A program made the position numbers and the translations under genes. This document shows, in pieces, positions 6,925-14,587 of a stretch of DNA of 30,274 nt; the stretch's first letter is position 1, and every line of letters begins with the position of its first letter. This DNA comes from Suilimivivens sp045586385 (GTDB lineage Bacteria > Bacillota > Clostridia > Lachnospirales > Lachnospiraceae): the NCBI GenBank assembly GCA_045586385.1, contig JAZNAE010000057.1, positions 1 through 30,274 on the forward strand, written 5' to 3'. The notes under the pieces are model-generated. The model saw only the letters and a program-made list of their open reading frames with translations. It was not told the origin of the DNA and did not search any database.

Positions 6925-7728
6925 ATGTTAAGAGATATTACACTGGGACAATATTATCAGACAGATTCCGTAATTCACCGCTTAGACCCGCGGGTAAAGC
7001 TGGTGGCAACGCTGATATTTATTATTTCCCTTTTTGTTGTAGACAATTTCATAGGTTATGTCGTGGCAGCGCTGTTTCTGCTTATGGTAATCAAACTTTC
7101 TAAAGTACCCTTTAAATTTATGGTACGGGGAATGAAGGCCATTGTATTTCTTTTACTGATTGCAGTGGTATTCAATTTGTTTTTAACACCCGGTGAAGTG
7201 GTGTTTTCCGTATGGAAGATAAAAGTTACCAAGGAAGGTATTTACCTGGCGGCATTTATGGCAATCCGCTTAGTGTTCCTAATTATGGGATCATCGGTTA
7301 TGACACTCACCACAACACCGAACCAATTGACAGACGGATTAGAGAAACTTTTAAATCCGCTAAAAAAAGTGAAAGTGCCGGTACATGAAATTTCAATGAT
7401 GATGTCTATTGCACTTCGGTTTATTCCTATTTTATTGGAAGAAACAGATAAAATTATGAAAGCACAGATTGCCCGTGGTGCAGATTTTGAAAGTGGTAAT
7501 TTGATTAAAAAAGCAAAAAGTCTTGTGCCTTTGTTAGTACCGCTGTTCATATCAGCATTCAGAAGGGCTAATGATCTTGCAACAGCTATGGAAGCAAGAT
7601 GCTACCGCGGAGGAGACTTCAGGACCAAAATGAAACCTCTTATTTATCAGAAAAGAGACCGGCTTGCCTATTTGGTTTGCTGGGGATACTTACTTGCTTG
7701 TATTGTGATTGGAAAGATTTTGTTTTAA
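6925..7728 (+). CDS. ecfT: energy-coupling factor transmembrane protein EcfT
   Basis: EcfT is the membrane scaffold that couples ATP hydrolysis by EcfA1/A2 to movement of the S component. The 267-residue product begins MLRDITLGQYYQTDSVIHRLDPR, typical of the family, and has about five hydrophobic segments in two blocks (30-125 and 240-266). Its cytoplasmic coupling helices carry the two conserved motifs, ARG (in KAQIARGADF) and the second near MEARCYRGG. The ATG is preceded by AAAAGGAAA. It closes the ECF operon; truA starts 48 nt later in the same direction. Confidence 0.93.
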   Translation: MLRDITLGQYYQTDSVIHRLDPRVKLVATLIFIISLFVVDNFIGYVVAALFLLMVIKLSKVPFKFMVRGMKAIVFLLLIAVVFNLFLTPGEVVFSVWKIKVTKEGIYLAAFMAIRLVFLIMGSSVMTLTTTPNQLTDGLEKLLNPLKKVKVPVHEISMMMSIALRFIPILLEETDKIMKAQIARGADFESGNLIKKAKSLVPLLVPLFISAFRRANDLATAMEARCYRGGDFRTKMKPLIYQKRDRLAYLVCWGYLLACIVIGKILF

Positions 7729-7776
7729 ACCATGTTAAAATGAAGGACATCTTGCAAAATAGATGAGGAAACGAAG

Positions 7777-8538
7777 ATGAAACGAGTTTTGCTTGTGGTG
7801 GCTTATGACGGAACGGCGTACTGCGGATGGCAGTTACAGCAAAACGGCAGAACCATTGAGGGAGAATTGAATAAAGCCTTGAGCAACTTATTATCTGAAG
7901 ATATTCAGGTGATTGGTGCAAGCAGAACGGATTCCGGTGTGCATGCACTTTGTAACGTGGCAGTGTTTGATACAGATGCAAGAATTCCTGCAGAAAAAAT
8001 CTCATATGCACTGAATCAGCGTTTGCCGGAGGATATTAGGGTTCAAAAATCCATGGAAGTGCCTATGGATTTCCATCCCAGACATTGTAGCAGCGAAAAG
8101 ACCTATGAATACCGGATTATAAATAGAGAATTTCCGCTGCCCACAAAACGCCTCTACCAGCATTTTACCTATGTGCCTCTCAACGTGGAACTTATGAGAA
8201 AAGGTGCGGCGTATTTAGTAGGTGAACATGACTTTAAAAGTTTCTGTGCAACGGCAGCAGATGTGGAAAGTACTGTGCGTACAATCTTAGATATACAGAT
8301 TGAAAAAGAAGATGAAGAGATCATTATCCGCGTATGTGGAACCGGCTTTTTATATAACATGGTAAGAATTATAGCAGGTACATTAATGGAAGTGGGAAGA
8401 GGAAGTTACCCACCTGCGCATGTTTTGGATATCTTAAATGAAAGAGACAGGCAAGCGGCGGGACCGACTGCTCCGGCTTGCGGCCTTACCCTTGTGAAGT
8501 ATTCTTTTGAAGCTGGGAATTTTTGTGAGAAATTTTGA
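7777..8538 (+). CDS. truA: tRNA pseudouridine(38-40) synthase TruA
   Basis: TruA converts uridines 38, 39 and 40 of the tRNA anticodon arm to pseudouridine. The 253-residue protein begins MKRVLLVVAYDGTAYCGWQ and contains the catalytic motif GASRTDSGVHA with the nucleophilic aspartate at residue 52. The family ending CGLTLVKY is present. It lies downstream of ecfT and upstream of rplM-rpsI, the arrangement seen across many Firmicutes. No terminator separates it from ecfT, so it is probably part of that transcript. Confidence 0.96.
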   Translation: MKRVLLVVAYDGTAYCGWQLQQNGRTIEGELNKALSNLLSEDIQVIGASRTDSGVHALCNVAVFDTDARIPAEKISYALNQRLPEDIRVQKSMEVPMDFHPRHCSSEKTYEYRIINREFPLPTKRLYQHFTYVPLNVELMRKGAAYLVGEHDFKSFCATAADVESTVRTILDIQIEKEDEEIIIRVCGTGFLYNMVRIIAGTLMEVGRGSYPPAHVLDILNERDRQAAGPTAPACGLTLVKYSFEAGNFCEKF

Positions 8539-8547
8539 AAAAGGTAG

Positions 8548-8576
8548 TTGACACACGCGGATGCGTATAATATAAT
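8548..8576 (+). promoter_or_regulatory. strong promoter of rplM-rpsI
   Basis: A consensus TTGACA at 8548-8553 and a consensus TATAAT at 8571-8576 are separated by exactly 17 bp, 181 nt upstream of rplM. The -35 box lies 9 nt after the truA stop codon. Confidence 0.92.
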
Positions 8577-8582
8577 ATTGCA

Positions 8583-8757
8583 GTATGGCGAAGTTTGGTA
8601 ATGCTAGGCCAATAGCCCCGGCAGAGCATTATAAATAGAGTACCTAATACGGTATTTAAATTTGTGAGTACGGCCCGGACATCTGTGCTTATGAAGGAGA
8701 AATACCAAGAGGAAACCTTGTGCGATGCACATAGATAAGTTTAATGGAGGTAATACA
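8583..8757 (+). promoter_or_regulatory. rplM (L13-type) leader RNA
   Basis: About 175 transcribed nucleotides separate the promoter from the rplM start. Pairings visible are AATGCT 8600-8605 with AGCATT 8625-8630, enclosing GGC/GCC, and TACC 8641-8644 with GGTA 8651-8654. Firmicutes are known to carry an L13 leader family at this locus that is thought to bind the L13 protein. Position, length and strand fit, but I could not test the covariance model. Confidence 0.55.
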
Positions 8758-9186
8758 ATGAAAACATTTATGGCTAGTCCTGCTACCATCGAAAGAAAAT
8801 GGTATGTAGTAGACGCTACAGATATGACACTTGGACGTTTAGCTTCCGAAGTGGCTAAAGTTTTAAGAGGTAAGAATAAAGCAATCTTTACTCCTCACAT
8901 CGATACAGGTGATTATGTAATCGTTGTAAACGCAGAAAAGGTTAAAGTAACAGGTAAGAAATTAGATCAGAAGATTTACTATCATCACTCCGATTATGTT
9001 GGTGGAATGAAAGAAACCACATTAAGAGAAATGATGGCAAAGAAACCTGAAAAGGTTATCGAGCTTGCTGTTAAGGGCATGCTTCCCAAAGGACCTTTAG
9101 GAAGACAGATGTACACAAAGCTTCATGTATATGCAGGTCCTGAGCATCAGCAGGCAGCTCAGAAACCCGAAGTATTAACATTTTAA
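8758..9186 (+). CDS. rplM: 50S ribosomal protein L13 (uL13)
   Basis: L13 is an early-assembly protein of the large subunit. The 142-residue product contains the family core ERKWYVVDATDMTLGRLASE, the KVTGKKLDQKIYYHHSDY segment, and KGMLPKGPLGRQMYTKLHVY near the end. The ATG at 8758 follows TGGAGG with 8-nt spacing. An in-frame ATG at 8725 would add 11 residues not seen in the family and has no good ribosome binding site. rpsI follows after 28 nt. Confidence 0.96.
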   Translation: MKTFMASPATIERKWYVVDATDMTLGRLASEVAKVLRGKNKAIFTPHIDTGDYVIVVNAEKVKVTGKKLDQKIYYHHSDYVGGMKETTLREMMAKKPEKVIELAVKGMLPKGPLGRQMYTKLHVYAGPEHQQAAQKPEVLTF

Positions 9187-9214
9187 TCAAGGGACTGAAA
9201 GGAGAAAATAAAAG

Positions 9215-9610
9215 ATGGCTAAAGCAGCAAAATGCTACGGAACAGGTAGAAGAAAAAAATCAATTGCCAGAGTATATTTAGTACCCGGTAAAGGAAATAT
9301 CACAATCAATAAAAGAGACATTGACGATTACTTTGGATTAGAAACATTAAAGGTTATCGTTCGTCAGCCCTTAGTTGCAACTGAAACAGTTGAAAAGTTT
9401 GACGTTTTAGTTAACGTTAAAGGTGGCGGTTATACAGGTCAGGCCGGTGCTATCAGACACGGTATCGCAAGAGCTTTACTTCAGGCTGATGCAGACTTCA
9501 GACCCGTACTTAAAAAAGCAGGTTTCTTAACAAGAGACCCTCGTATGAAAGAAAGAAAGAAATACGGTCTCAAAGCAGCGAGAAGAGCCCCACAGTTTTC
9601 AAAGAGATAA
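9215..9610 (+). CDS. rpsI: 30S ribosomal protein S9 (uS9)
   Basis: S9 contacts P-site tRNA through its C-terminal tail. The 131-residue protein has YGTGRRKKSIARVYLVPGKG at the start, the VKGGGYTGQAGAIRHGIARAL core, and the expected C-terminus RRAPQFSKR with terminal Lys-Arg. An AAAGGAGA ribosome binding site precedes the ATG. It is the second gene of the rplM-rpsI operon and is followed by a strong terminator. Confidence 0.97.
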   Translation: MAKAAKCYGTGRRKKSIARVYLVPGKGNITINKRDIDDYFGLETLKVIVRQPLVATETVEKFDVLVNVKGGGYTGQAGAIRHGIARALLQADADFRPVLKKAGFLTRDPRMKERKKYGLKAARRAPQFSKR

Positions 9611-9754
9611 GGATTACTGCGAATTGCAGTGCAAAAAAGAACTTCCGAGTTTACTCGAGAAGTTCTTTTTTTGCGCGGCAATTCATTGGAAGACAAGAAA
9701 TGATGAGCAAGACACGAAGTGTCTGCGAATTATTTCTTGGATGCGCAGTAATCC
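9611..9754 (+). repeat. nested dyad surrounding the rpsI terminator
   Basis: The region from the rpsI stop onward is bracketed by a perfect 11-bp inverted repeat, GGATTACTGCG at 9611-9621 and its complement at 9744-9754. Inside it lie the terminator hairpin and a second stem: CAAGAAAT 9694-9701 with ATTTCTTG 9732-9739, capped by GACAC 9711-9715 with GTGTC 9719-9723 and a GAA loop. The outer helix can form in RNA only on readthrough past the terminator. The style of hairpin (perfect stems, GAA loops) resembles those in the rpsM-rplQ spacers. Confidence 0.55.
9631..9674 (+). terminator. rho-independent terminator after rpsI
   Basis: GAACTTC 9639-9645 pairs with GAAGTTC 9659-9665 above a flanking A-run/T-run, with a CGAG/CTCG extension at the tip and a long T-tract after the stem. 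Confidence 0.92.
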
Positions 9755-9791
9755 ATAGTTATAGGAATGCAAGAAATTTAATAGAAATAGG

Positions 9792-9821
9792 TTGAATTTA
9801 TCCTAGAAAAAGTGATATACT
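9792..9821 (+). promoter_or_regulatory. predicted promoter of the orphan antitoxin gene
   Basis: TTGAAT at 9792-9797 and TATACT at 9816-9821 are separated by 18 bp, 28 nt before the ATG of the Phd-like gene. Confidence 0.6.
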
Positions 9822-9849
9822 ATCTATATAAGATGATGGAGGTGTTTAT

Positions 9850-10092
9850 ATGACAGTAGATACAAATACAATGGTTTCAATTACAGAAGCAAATCAGAAC
9901 TTTTCAAAAGTTGCAAGATTAGTAGATGAGTTGGGCTCAGTTGTTATACTTAAGAACAATGCACCGAGATATTTGGTAATCGATTTTAGTAAAGCGGATG
10001 AAAGTGCACTAGCTAAGGATGAAAATGTGCTAGAGATTTCAAAGAGATTGCTTGAACAGAATAAAGAGGCTTATAAGGTGCTTGCCAAATGA
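9850..10092 (+). CDS. Phd/YefM-family antitoxin (apparently without toxin)
   Basis: The 80-residue protein has the Phd/YefM fold signature: VSITEANQNFSKVARLVDE for the N-terminal DNA-binding dimer, then SVVILKNNAPRYLVIDF, followed by an acidic C-terminal helix that would normally grip a toxin. A GGAGG lies 8 nt before the ATG. No RelE, Doc or similar toxin gene follows; the next full gene is an esterase. A 29-codon frame (10089-10178) overlaps the stop as ATGA and could be a truncated toxin start. It may be a solitary regulator or the remnant of a toxin-antitoxin pair. Confidence 0.8.
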   Translation: MTVDTNTMVSITEANQNFSKVARLVDELGSVVILKNNAPRYLVIDFSKADESALAKDENVLEISKRLLEQNKEAYKVLAK

Positions 10093-10137
10093 AGAGACTG
10101 AATGCATGTGATTATATGGATTTATGGAGGTACTTGT

Positions 10138-11040
10138 ATGATACAACCTATAAATATTCCGAGGGAACAGTTTCCTAAAAGTGATGTTAAGACTGATGGT
10201 ATGATAACACTAAATATAAGCTGTGATAATAGAACTATGGAGTATATTCCCGATATTGAGTATATAAACAGAGATGGCATTTCGCTATATATTCAACTTG
10301 TATTGCCTTGTGATAGGACAAAAAATACTCCGCTTGTTATTTATGTGCCGGGTTCAGCATTTTATTGGCAGAATGTCAAAAGTGTAATTCCCTCTATCAG
10401 CTTACTTGTAAACCGTGGGTTTGCGATTGCAATGGTTCAGTACAGAGGTTCTGAGGTTTCGACCTTTCCGGCACAGATGCTTGATACGAAAGCGGCTGTT
10501 CGCTTTATGAAAATCAACGCACATAAATATGGACTTAATCCCGATAATGTGTATCTTATGGGGGATTCATCGGGCGGACATACTGTTCTTATGGCAGGGC
10601 TAACCGTAGGTATTGATAGATTTGAGGAAGAAATATATAGTGAAGTATCTTCGAGTGTAAAGGGTATTATTGATTTATACGGACCAACGGATATTACTAA
10701 AATGAATGATGAGTTGTCCTCGCAAAATCATATTGAGCCTGATAGTCCCGAAGGATGCTTAATAGGCAGACTTAATGTTCTTGAGCATCCTGAGTTTACA
10801 GGGCCTACTGTTGTTATGAATTATATAGATTCTACTAGAGAAATACCGCCTATTTTGATATTTCACGGCACAAATGATGAGCTTGTTCCATTTGGTCAAA
10901 GCTGTATGCTTTATGATAAACTGGTGAAATGTAATAAAAAGGCGACATTCTATGCGATAGACAATGCTCATCATGGTGGCAGAGAATTTTGGTCTAATCA
11001 AGTGCTTAATATTATAGAAGAATTTATCAAAAGTGTTTAG
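10138..11040 (+). CDS. alpha/beta hydrolase (esterase/acetyl-esterase type)
   Basis: This 300-residue hydrolase has the features of carboxylesterase/BD-FAE-like enzymes: an oxyanion-hole segment VIYVPGSAFYW near 68-77, nucleophile elbow GDSSGG with Ser144, catalytic Asp247 in FHGTNDELVPF, and a histidine in NAHHGG at 278-279. No signal peptide is seen, so it is probably cytoplasmic. The ATG at 10138 follows TGGAGG; the longer in-frame ORF from 10102 has no such site. A near-identical second copy begins at 30035. The substrate is unknown; short acyl or acetyl esters are a guess from the family. Confidence 0.85.
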   Translation: MIQPINIPREQFPKSDVKTDGMITLNISCDNRTMEYIPDIEYINRDGISLYIQLVLPCDRTKNTPLVIYVPGSAFYWQNVKSVIPSISLLVNRGFAIAMVQYRGSEVSTFPAQMLDTKAAVRFMKINAHKYGLNPDNVYLMGDSSGGHTVLMAGLTVGIDRFEEEIYSEVSSSVKGIIDLYGPTDITKMNDELSSQNHIEPDSPEGCLIGRLNVLEHPEFTGPTVVMNYIDSTREIPPILIFHGTNDELVPFGQSCMLYDKLVKCNKKATFYAIDNAHHGGREFWSNQVLNIIEEFIKSV

Positions 11041-11090
11041 TAAAATTCAAGATTGTAGGGAAAATAAACTTGGAAGTTTACGCATATTAT

Positions 11091-11124
11091 AAAACTCTAC
11101 AGCGTGGATGCCGTAGAGTTTTTT
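11091..11124. terminator. bidirectional terminator between esterase and LysR gene
   Basis: AAAACTCTAC at 11091-11100 pairs with GTAGAGTTTT at 11113-11122. The A-run and T-run on the two sides suit termination of both convergent genes. Confidence 0.85.
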
Positions 11125-11133
11125 GCTGGACAA

Positions 11134-12000
11134 TTAGAGATATTTCAGATAGTCCAAAAACTTTTTTACTGCGAGAGAAGCGTTTTTCTTGCTTCTTAAT
11201 GCAAGACCTATATCACGGTAAGCAGGAACATCTAATTCTTTTGATAGGATTTTATAGGGGACACGCTTTAAGATTAGTTCCGGTAATATGGCGATTCCGA
11301 GACCACTTTCAACCATTGACATAACAGCATAATCATCCCATGTTGTAAATTTCACATTTGGTGTTAGATTGTTTCGTTCAAATATTTCAGATATTTCCGC
11401 TTTGGCTCCTTTTTCGAGTAGCATAAAAGGTTCATTACAAAGTGCAGAGACAGGAAATTTGTCAACATCTCTTAAAGAATGATTTTCGGGGATAATTGCC
11501 ATAAGCTTATCCTGATGTAAAAAAATGGTTTCAAATTCTTGGTGAGTTGGTAACCTTAAAAATCCGCAATCGACTCTGCCTGTATGAATCCACTCTTCGA
11601 TTTCGGTATAGTCACCTAACAAAACTTCATACTCAATGTTAGGATAATCTTTTTGGAATTCTTTAATTATGTTAGGCAACCAATGTGTGGCAACACTTGA
11701 AAAAGTACCAATGCGAATTAAGCCGGAGTCGAGTCCGTTGATTTCATCTATTTGCATTTGGAGTTTATCAAATTCAGCACAAAGATTTTGAGCATATGGT
11801 AATAACTTCATACCATCGCTTGTAGGTTTGATTCCGTATTTGCTTCGTTCTAGAAGTGTGATATTCCATTCTGTTTCAAGGTCTGCAATCATTCGGCTGA
11901 TACCGGATTGTGTATAATTAAGAATTTCTGCCGCTTTTGTGAAACTTCCGCATTCTACTGCTTTCACAAAAGAGAGGTATTTTTGTAAATTCATGTTCAT
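11134..12000 (-). CDS. LysR-family transcriptional regulator
   Basis: The 288-residue protein has the LysR winged helix-turn-helix at about 1-60 (LQKYLSFVKAVECGSFTKAA, then YTQSGISRMIADLE). An effector-binding domain follows from about 85 (IRIGTFSSVATHWLPNIIKEF). I chose the ATG at 12000 because GGGTG lies 6-10 nt upstream on the minus strand and the product then begins MNMNLQKYL as in the family; an ATG at 12024 adds 8 residues. It is transcribed divergently from the EamA transporter 104 bp away, so that transporter is its likely target. The inducer is unknown. Confidence 0.88.
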   Translation of the reverse strand: MNMNLQKYLSFVKAVECGSFTKAAEILNYTQSGISRMIADLETEWNITLLERSKYGIKPTSDGMKLLPYAQNLCAEFDKLQMQIDEINGLDSGLIRIGTFSSVATHWLPNIIKEFQKDYPNIEYEVLLGDYTEIEEWIHTGRVDCGFLRLPTHQEFETIFLHQDKLMAIIPENHSLRDVDKFPVSALCNEPFMLLEKGAKAEISEIFERNNLTPNVKFTTWDDYAVMSMVESGLGIAILPELILKRVPYKILSKELDVPAYRDIGLALRSKKNASLAVKKFLDYLKYL

Positions 12001-12104
12001 GATAACACCCATTCCAAAATGCAATTTTAAACATTACAAATATTCGTTTTTGTTATGATATGTATTATGATATACTTCTCAATATCAAAAATCAAGAGGT
12101 TATT

Positions 12105-12968
12105 ATGGATAAGAAAGCATTTATAAAATATCTGTCTGCATTATTGCTATTTGGACTTAATGGCATTGTTGCAAGTCATATTGCGTTGAATAGTTATGAG
12201 ATTGTGTTTTTAAGAACACTTATTGGAAGCATGCTTTTAATGATTTTGTTTTTATTGGGTAAAGGCAAATTTCATATTGCTACACATAAGAAAGATGCCA
12301 TGTTTATTATATTGTCAGGAATGGCAATGGGAACGAGTTGGATGTTTTTGTACGAGGCATATCAACAGATAGGTGTAAGTTTAGCATCACTGCTGTATTA
12401 TTGCGGGCCGGTCATTGTTATGATATTATCACTTTTAATTTTCAAAGAGAAGCTTACTGCACCGAAGATTATAGGATTTATGATTGTGTTAGCCGGAATA
12501 GTACTTGTTAATGGTAATGTAATCGGTGATATTAGCAATGCATGGGGTATTATTTGTGGTGCTATGTCGGCAGTTATGTATTTCTTCATGGTAACATTAA
12601 ATAAGCAATCGAAGAATATTACAGGAATGGAAAATTCTGTAATACAGCTTATAGTAAGTTTTTTGACAGTAGCAGTATTTGTATGTTGCAAGCAAGGATT
12701 TGTTATGAGGGTACCTTCTAATGCTTGGGTGTGGATTGTAATACTAGGCATTGTAAATACGGGTATAGGATGCTATTTGTACTTTTCGCCACTTGCCAAA
12801 TTACCTGTGCAGACTGTAGCTATGTGTGGCTATCTGGAACCATTATCGGCAGTAGTTTTTGCGTCAATTTTGCTTAATGAGAAAATGACGATAGTTCAAA
12901 TAATTGGTGCAGTGTGCATTATTGGTGGTGCTATGATTGGTGAACTGGTAAAGATAAAGAAGCCGTAA
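12105..12968 (+). CDS. EamA/DMT-family transporter
   Basis: This 287-residue membrane protein has ten hydrophobic segments in two EamA repeats (about 4-135 and 145-283). Typical features are the first-repeat motif SYEIVFLRTLIGSMLL, SLLYYCGPVIVMILSLLIFKE and, in the second repeat, CGYLEPLSAVVFASILLNEK. The family exports or imports amino acids and other small metabolites. The ATG at 12105 follows AAGAGGT by 4 nt; an in-frame ATG at 12060 lies in the presumed promoter. It is divergent from a LysR gene, a common control arrangement. No substrate can be named. Confidence 0.88.
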   Translation: MDKKAFIKYLSALLLFGLNGIVASHIALNSYEIVFLRTLIGSMLLMILFLLGKGKFHIATHKKDAMFIILSGMAMGTSWMFLYEAYQQIGVSLASLLYYCGPVIVMILSLLIFKEKLTAPKIIGFMIVLAGIVLVNGNVIGDISNAWGIICGAMSAVMYFFMVTLNKQSKNITGMENSVIQLIVSFLTVAVFVCCKQGFVMRVPSNAWVWIVILGIVNTGIGCYLYFSPLAKLPVQTVAMCGYLEPLSAVVFASILLNEKMTIVQIIGAVCIIGGAMIGELVKIKKP

Positions 12969-13020
12969 AATTTCAGTTTGTCGGAGCGAATTTGAATTTG
13001 TAAAAGTGGAGGATATACAA

Positions 13021-13107
13021 ATGAATATAGCAGTTTTTGCTTCTCACGGTGGTAGCGATTTGCAAGCAATAATAGATTGTTGCTCAAACTACTGTTTCAG
13101 TATTTGA
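13021..13107 (+). pseudogene. truncated PurN-like formyltransferase start
   Basis: After a strong GTGGAGG ribosome binding site, an ATG opens a 28-codon frame. Its first 19 residues, MNIAVFASHGGSDLQAIID, match the conserved N-terminus of phosphoribosylglycinamide formyltransferase-like proteins (the MxIAVLASGxGTNLQAIID pattern). Resemblance stops at about 13080 and the frame ends at a TGA. The rest of the roughly 200-residue enzyme is missing; the promoter and gene of the AraC-GyrI protein start right after. It is most simply a gene cut off by a rearrangement. Confidence 0.6.
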
Positions 13108-13137
13108 AAATGCTACAAGAAAAAAGGCTGAAATAGC

Positions 13138-13177
13138 AAAAAAAGTCGAGAAACGTTTTCTTACTGTGTTGTATACT
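13138..13177 (+). promoter_or_regulatory. predicted regulated promoter of the AraC-GyrI gene
   Basis: AAAAAAAGTCGAG at 13138-13150 lies 27 nt (from its G) before a TATACT -10 box at 13172-13177, with no recognisable -35. A very similar arrangement precedes the other AraC fusion gene at 18268-18302, which suggests an activator binding site at the -35 position. Confidence 0.5.
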
Positions 13178-13199
13178 GCTATTGCAAGGAGGTAATGAG

Positions 13200-14087
13200 G
13201 TGATAGAACATATTGAAGCGGTACAAAGGATACAGAATTATATTCAAATGAACATTGAGAAGGATATTACCATGGCAGATTTAGCCCGGGTATCAATGTA
13301 TTCTCCGTGGTATTCCTATCGGTTATTTGTTCAATTCCTGGACATGACACCTGCATTATATATCAGGAGATTACGACTATCGAAATCAGCATTAAGACTC
13401 CGGGATGAAACGGTTAAAGTATTAGACGTTGCTTTGGATGCCGGGTTTAAAAGTGTAGATGGGTATCAAAGAGCATTTTATCAGGAGTTTGGTTGTAATC
13501 CCTATGAGTATTCAAAGTGTCCGAGGCCGATTTATCTTTTTAAACCTTATGGTGTGAAATATGCAAGAATAAGGAAGGATACAACTATGAAAGAAGTAAA
13601 AAGTGTATTTGTTCAAGTAATTGAAAAGCCGGAGCGAAAAGTGATTATCAAACGCGGTAAGGAAGCAAAAGAGTACTGGAAGTATTGTGAAGAAGTGGGG
13701 TGTGATGTTTGGGGACTGTTGACCAGTATTAAATCTATCGGAGGAGAGCCGGTATGCTTATGGCTTCCAAAGGAATATATCAAGCCAAATACTTCGGAAT
13801 ATGTGCAGGGAGTTGAAGTTTCCATGGATTATTCGGGGGAAGTCCCGGAAGGATTTGATGTAATTGAATTGCCGAGTTGCAAGTATATCATGTTTCAAGG
13901 AGAACCCTTCGAGGAAGAAGATTTTGTAGAGGCAATCGGACAGGTGTGGGATGCAATCAAGAAATATGACCCTAAACAGATTGGCTATTGCTGGAATAAT
14001 GAGAATCCACGAATTCAGTTAGAACCGATCGGAACAAGAGGGTATATCGAGTTATGCCCGGTAAAAAACATGGAAAAAATTAGTTAG
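13200..14087 (+). CDS. AraC-type HTH fused to GyrI-like small-molecule-binding domain
   Basis: The first 108 residues are a double helix-turn-helix AraC DNA-binding domain (ITMADLARVSMYSPWYSYRLF and LDVALDAGFKSVDGYQRAF). About 130-293 are a GyrI-like/Bac_rhamC domain (VIEKPERKVIIKRGKEAKEY and ELPSCKYIMFQGEPFEEED). Fusions of this kind sense hydrophobic or cationic compounds and often activate their own or nearby genes. I chose the GTG at 13200 because AAGGAGG ends 7 nt upstream; the earlier TTG at 13182 lies before that site. A small unknown gene follows after 28 nt, probably in the same transcript. Confidence 0.85.
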   Translation: MIEHIEAVQRIQNYIQMNIEKDITMADLARVSMYSPWYSYRLFVQFLDMTPALYIRRLRLSKSALRLRDETVKVLDVALDAGFKSVDGYQRAFYQEFGCNPYEYSKCPRPIYLFKPYGVKYARIRKDTTMKEVKSVFVQVIEKPERKVIIKRGKEAKEYWKYCEEVGCDVWGLLTSIKSIGGEPVCLWLPKEYIKPNTSEYVQGVEVSMDYSGEVPEGFDVIELPSCKYIMFQGEPFEEEDFVEAIGQVWDAIKKYDPKQIGYCWNNENPRIQLEPIGTRGYIELCPVKNMEKIS

Positions 14088-14115
14088 AAATATTACAATT
14101 TGGAGGAATAATATC

Positions 14116-14406
14116 ATGAAAGAACAGTTAATCAAGGAATTTAATAAGTTAGGAATTGTGGATATGGAAGAAGTAAAAGAACTTCATGAAGGCAAAGGGA
14201 GTTTTGTAAATTTGGACTTTCCGTTGCCTTGTGGACAGCTTGTAAAATTCTGGGAAAATGACAAAACCTATTATATTAATCAACTTGAAAAGAAAAGTAG
14301 TACAAGATGTTATGGTTTAACTGCTGATGAAAAATATTTGCTGGTTTGCGAGTACGGAGATGGCGGTTCGGATGCAGAGATTGTAGTTTTTAAGCGTTGG
14401 AACTAG
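14116..14406 (+). CDS. hypothetical protein, 96 aa
   Basis: I do not recognise this family. It has no signal peptide or membrane segment. The charged N-terminal helix (KEQLIKEFNKLGIVDMEEVKEL) is followed by a probable beta-rich region with aromatic residues (LVKFWENDKTYYINQLEKK, then LLVCEYGDGGSDAEIVVFKRW). A TTGGAGGA ribosome binding site lies about 8 nt before the ATG. It follows the AraC-GyrI gene by 28 nt in the same direction and precedes a terminator, so it is probably the effector or partner of that regulator. Confidence 0.7.
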   Translation: MKEQLIKEFNKLGIVDMEEVKELHEGKGSFVNLDFPLPCGQLVKFWENDKTYYINQLEKKSSTRCYGLTADEKYLLVCEYGDGGSDAEIVVFKRWN

Positions 14407-14496
14407 AATCTACCACATTCATGGAGAACTCTGGCCAGCTCTCCGTAAGACAACGGAAGTTATCATAGAGATAAGAATTACAATCCAATATGCTTC

Positions 14497-14535
14497 AAAA
14501 CTCCTCAGGGTTTCACAATCCTGGGGAGTTTTTTA
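14497..14535 (+). terminator. terminator after the AraC-GyrI operon
   Basis: AAAACTCC 14497-14504 pairs with GGAGTTTT 14525-14532 and CAGG 14506-14509 with CCTG 14520-14523, followed by T residues. The 90 nt before it hold only a short dyad around CTGGCCAG (near 14430) and no gene that I can support. Confidence 0.85.
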
Positions 14536-14545
14536 AATGATAAAT

Positions 14546-14582
14546 AAAAACTTGTTTGAACAACTTGAACAAACAAGTTTTT
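14546..14582 (-). terminator. perfect 13-bp hairpin terminating the minus-strand small gene
   Basis: AAAAACTTGTTTG at 14546-14558 is the exact complement of 14570-14582. On the minus strand the stem ends in a T-run just after the stop of the 66-residue gene, so it can serve either strand. Confidence 0.8.
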
Positions 14583-14587
14583 GCTGT

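Noticed and set aside
13076..13195. Open frame (IVAQTTVSVFENATRKKAE and on) that faintly recalls the IspH VAQTT and NATxxR motifs
   Set aside because: It has no start codon with a ribosome binding site, lacks most of the protein, and overlaps a promoter motif shared with another gene; the likeness is probably chance.
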